Shown piece after piece: positions 61,600 to 64,000 of a DNA stretch of 64,000 nucleotides (the first letter of the stretch is position 1; each line of letters starts with the position of its first letter). Location: contig DATMAN010000092.1 of the NCBI GenBank assembly GCA_035560005.1, positions 1 to 64,000 on the forward strand. The letters are read 5' to 3'. The translations under genes and the position numbers were made by a program. Source of the stretch: Burkholderiales bacterium. GTDB lineage: Bacteria; Pseudomonadota; Gammaproteobacteria; Burkholderiales; Eutrophovitaceae. The notes beneath the pieces are model-generated. The model was not told where the DNA came from. It saw only the letters and a program-made list of their open reading frames with translations, and made no database searches.

Positions 61600-63645
61600 A
61601 TGCCGCGCTTTGAAACCGAGCACATTCGGACCATTGCGCTTGCCGGACAGGGCGGCGCGGGGAAGACCTCCCTGATCGAGGCCCTCCTTGCCCGCACCGG
61701 CGCGCTGAGCACCGCGGGCACGGTCGAAAAAGGGACAACGGTCTGCGACTACGACCCGCGCGAAAAGGCGCACGGGCACTCCATCAAGCTCGCCTGCACC
61801 CACCTGGTGCACGACGGTACCCTGATCCATCTGCTGGACACGCCTGGCTACCCGGACTTTCTCGGCCAGTCGCTGCCGGCGCTCGCCGCGGTGGAAACCG
61901 CCGCCATCGTCGTCAATGCCCAGACCGGCATCGAACTGATGACGCGCCGGATGATGCAATGGGCCAGGGCGCGCGACCTGTGCCGGATCATCGTGATCAA
62001 CCGCATCGACGTCGAGGACGTCGACCTCGGCGCGCTGCTGGCGCAGATCCAGGAAGAGTTCGGGCCGGAGTGCCTGCCCATCAACCTGCCCGCGCAAGGC
62101 GGCAGCCAGGTGGTCGACTGCTTCTTCCGTCCGGACGCAGAGTCGGAGCTGATGTCGGTGGCCAAGGCGCACACGGCGCTGGTCGATCAGGTCGTCGAAG
62201 TCGACGAGGAGCTGATGGCGCTCTACCTCGATCAGGGACACGTGACGCCGGAGCAACTGCACGAACCGTTCGAGCGCGCGCTGCGCGAAGGACACCTCAT
62301 ACCGGTATGTTTCGTTTCGGCGCGTAGTGGCGCGGGTCTGGACCTTCTGCTCGAAATCTTCTCGCGGCTGATGCCCAATCCGCTCGAAGGCAATCCGCCG
62401 CATTTCCTGCGCGGTGAAGGCACCGAGGCCAAGCCGCTGCGGCCACAGCCCGACCCGGCGAAGCACGTGCTCGCGCACGTCTTCAAAGTGGAGATCGACC
62501 CGTTCATCGGCAAGCTCGGCGTGTTTCGCATCCATCAGGGAACGGTAACGCCCAACACGCAACTCTACGTCGGCGAAGCACGCAAGCCCTTCAAGGTCAG
62601 CCATCTGTACCGCCTGCTGGGCAAGACCCACATAGAGGTCAGCGAAGGATTGCCGGGCGACATCTGCGCGGTCGCCAAGGTCGACGACATCCACTACGAC
62701 GCGGTGTTGCACGACTCGCAGGAGGACAACCACATCCACCTCGAGCCGCTCGACTTTCCGCAGCCGGTGTTCGGGCTGGCCGTGGAGGCCACGCGCCACG
62801 GTGACGAGCAGAAGCTTGCCGACGTGCTGCACAAGGTGGCGGCGGAGGATCCCACGCTGCGCGTGGAGCACGACGCGGTTCTGAACGAAACCGTGATCCG
62901 AGGTCTGGGTGAGCTGCACCTGCGGCTCACCCTGGAGAAGATGGAGAAGCAATACGGGCTGCAACTGAAAACCCGCCCGCCCCGCATCCCTTATCGCGAA
63001 ACGCTCACCCTCAAGGCCGAAGGTCATAACCGGCACAAGAAGCAGACCGGCGGTGCCGGGCAGTTCGGAGAAGTGTTCCTGCGCGTCGAGCCCATGCCGC
63101 GCGGCAGCGGATTCGAGTTCGTGGACGAAGTCAAAGGCGGCGTCATTCCCAACCAGTTCATCCCGGCGGTCGAAAAAGGCGTGCGGCAGGTGCTCGCGGC
63201 CGGCCCGCTCTCCGGCTACCCGATGCAGGACGTGCGCGTGATCGTCTACGACGGAAAGAGCCATCCGGTGGACTCGAAGGAAGTCGCGTTCGTCGCCGCC
63301 GGACGCAAAGCCTTCCTCGACGCCTGCGCCAAGGCGCGCCCGATCGTGCTGGAGCCGATCGTCAACATCGAAGTCATCGCGCCGCAGAGCGCGATGGGCG
63401 ACATCACCGGCGATCTGTCGTCGCGACGCGGACAGGTCAACGGCACCGATTCGCTGTCCGGCGGGATGATCAAGCTCACCGGCCGCGTGCCCCTCGCCGA
63501 GCTGAACGGCTACGGCTCGCGGCTGAAGTCCCTGACCGGCGGAGCCGGCTCCTACACGATCGAGTTCAGCCACTACGAGCAGGCGCCGCCCAACGTGCAG
63601 CAGCAACTGGCCGCCGCGCACAAGCCGGTGCACGCCGAAGAGTAA
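61600..63645 (+). CDS. Elongation factor G-like translational GTPase
   Basis: A 681-residue EF-G paralogue. The P-loop is GQGGAGKTSLIEAL rather than the canonical GHVDAGKTT, the G3 motif is DTPGYPDF, and the G4 motif is NRID instead of NKxD. Domains II-V follow in order: FIGKLGVFRIHQG, IRGLGELHLRL, and late KQTGGAGQFGEV, GGVIPNQFIPAVEKGV. These differences match EF-G-like protein groups (FusA2-type) rather than housekeeping EF-G. Its role could be ribosome recycling, stress or specialised translation. It stands alone, without the str operon. Confidence 0.9.
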   Translation: MPRFETEHIRTIALAGQGGAGKTSLIEALLARTGALSTAGTVEKGTTVCDYDPREKAHGHSIKLACTHLVHDGTLIHLLDTPGYPDFLGQSLPALAAVETAAIVVNAQTGIELMTRRMMQWARARDLCRIIVINRIDVEDVDLGALLAQIQEEFGPECLPINLPAQGGSQVVDCFFRPDAESELMSVAKAHTALVDQVVEVDEELMALYLDQGHVTPEQLHEPFERALREGHLIPVCFVSARSGAGLDLLLEIFSRLMPNPLEGNPPHFLRGEGTEAKPLRPQPDPAKHVLAHVFKVEIDPFIGKLGVFRIHQGTVTPNTQLYVGEARKPFKVSHLYRLLGKTHIEVSEGLPGDICAVAKVDDIHYDAVLHDSQEDNHIHLEPLDFPQPVFGLAVEATRHGDEQKLADVLHKVAAEDPTLRVEHDAVLNETVIRGLGELHLRLTLEKMEKQYGLQLKTRPPRIPYRETLTLKAEGHNRHKKQTGGAGQFGEVFLRVEPMPRGSGFEFVDEVKGGVIPNQFIPAVEKGVRQVLAAGPLSGYPMQDVRVIVYDGKSHPVDSKEVAFVAAGRKAFLDACAKARPIVLEPIVNIEVIAPQSAMGDITGDLSSRRGQVNGTDSLSGGMIKLTGRVPLAELNGYGSRLKSLTGGAGSYTIEFSHYEQAPPNVQQQLAAAHKPVHAEE

Positions 63646-63654
63646 ACGCCGTCT

Positions 63655-63848
63655 CTAGCTCGCGCCGCGCGCTCCCTCTGCCGGTGCACTGCGATCCTCG
63701 CCACGGTCGGGCGCACTTGCTGCCGCGCCGAGACGAGCGCCTGCGAGTAGGCGTCGAGCAAGGATGCGTCCGATGGCGCGGAAGGCGATTGCGCGCGACC
63801 CGACGCGCCATCGTCCGCCGTGTGGATGAGCTTGATCCCCGGTTTCAT
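63655..63848 (-). pseudogene. N-terminal remnant of an HtrA/trypsin-like protease
   Basis: On the minus strand from an ATG at 63848 I read DASLLDAYSQALVSARQQVRPTVARI, which resembles the start of bacterial HtrA-like trypsin peptidases (LLDAYSQAV with VxPAVVxI). The similarity stops near 63660, where the frame runs into the antisense of the EF-G-like gene, and no protease domain follows. It looks like a truncated relic. The match is from memory and short. Confidence 0.4.
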
Positions 63849-63965
63849 GCCGTCCCTGCGTCGGACCCATGCTTCCCGGTGCGACCGGCGGCCGCCAACC
63901 ATGGGTTTGGCCGGCCCGTTCGGGCGATCAGGTAAGATTCCCGCTCGAACGCCGGTACCCACGCC

Positions 63966-64000
63966 ATGCATCTGGAACGCATCACGGTCGAGTTTGCAGC
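63966..64000 (+). CDS. Start of an unidentified gene truncated by the window edge
   Basis: An ATG at 63966 opens a frame reading MHLERITVEFA to the end of the window. A TAAGAT -10-like string lies at 63933-63938. There is no good ribosome binding site, so the call is tentative and no function can be given. Confidence 0.3.
   Translation, partial: MHLERITVEFA

Noticed and set aside
61456-63633. 725-codon minus-strand open frame opposite the EF-G-like gene
   Set aside because: It is antisense to a complete translational GTPase and lacks domain signatures.
1-64000. tRNA, rRNA, CRISPR, insertion sequence or prophage genes
   Set aside because: I looked on both strands and found no cloverleaf-like sequence, rRNA segment, regularly spaced repeat array, transposase or phage structural gene. 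A covariance-model search would be needed to exclude small RNAs.

Overview
This 64 kb window has the coding density, high GC content and gene neighbourhoods of a betaproteobacterial chromosome. Several blocks support that reading: hda divergent from purM-purN, pcnB-folK-panB-panC, radC with rpmB-rpmG, coaBC-dut, a PA0069-family radical SAM protein and a TrpD2/YbiB-like protein. I see no rRNA, tRNA, CRISPR array, insertion sequence or phage gene. The taxonomic placement is inferred from gene content and style only.

Layout. (1) 0.1-12.0 kb, minus strand: a CoA-linked catabolic cluster (amidohydrolase, two SDRs, HSL-type esterase, PaaI-type thioesterase, thiolase, FadB-like bifunctional protein) followed by a livFGMH branched-chain-type ABC transporter with no substrate-binding protein beside it. 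An acyl-CoA ligase is divergent at 12.4 kb. Together these suggest uptake and beta-oxidation-like breakdown of a carboxylic acid. (2) 14.2-22.7 kb, minus strand: hydroxypyruvate reductase, panC, panB, a decayed deoxynucleoside kinase, folK, pcnB, a BtuCD-like ABC pair, an HAD phosphatase and hda. (3) 22.8-29.8 kb, plus strand: purM, purN, a DUF3108 protein, an RsmB-type methyltransferase, a secreted PLD-like nuclease, an MscS channel and a fatty acid desaturase. (4) 29.9-37.9 kb: rpmB-rpmG and radC on the minus strand, separated by a plus-strand block (secreted metallo-beta-lactamase-fold protein and a Gld-type ABC system), then coaBC-dut. (5) 38.0-42.1 kb: a PQQ alcohol dehydrogenase with the lanthanide-type Asp-X-Asp motif, with XoxJ-like and cytochrome c partners, and a DUF192 protein. 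(6) 42.1-53.0 kb: a PuuD-like membrane protein with a 32-residue partner, divergent TrpD2-like and TrpB2-type genes, a type IV pilin with a sigma-54 promoter, an HDAC-fold deacetylase, a radical SAM protein, an esterase, an outer-membrane protein, an epimerase and a TlpA-like thioredoxin. (7) 53.1-64.0 kb: an AraC regulator, a TTC38-like TPR protein, a GNAT, a 1280-residue SARP/pseudo-cyclase/ATPase regulator, an EamA transporter, an EF-G-like GTPase and a remnant of an HtrA-like protease.

Most notable observations. The SARP-type regulator sits beside two arrays of CGTGA(AA/CG) heptamers with the same 11/12-bp geometry, one upstream of the TPR gene and one upstream of the regulator itself; this looks like an undescribed regulon. 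The regulator also carries a cyclase domain that has lost a metal-binding Asp. A deoxynucleoside kinase between folK and panB is decaying, with three or more frameshifts and a large internal deletion. A family of about 120-190 bp intergenic palindromic elements is confined to 2-17 kb. The pilin has a near-consensus sigma-54 promoter.
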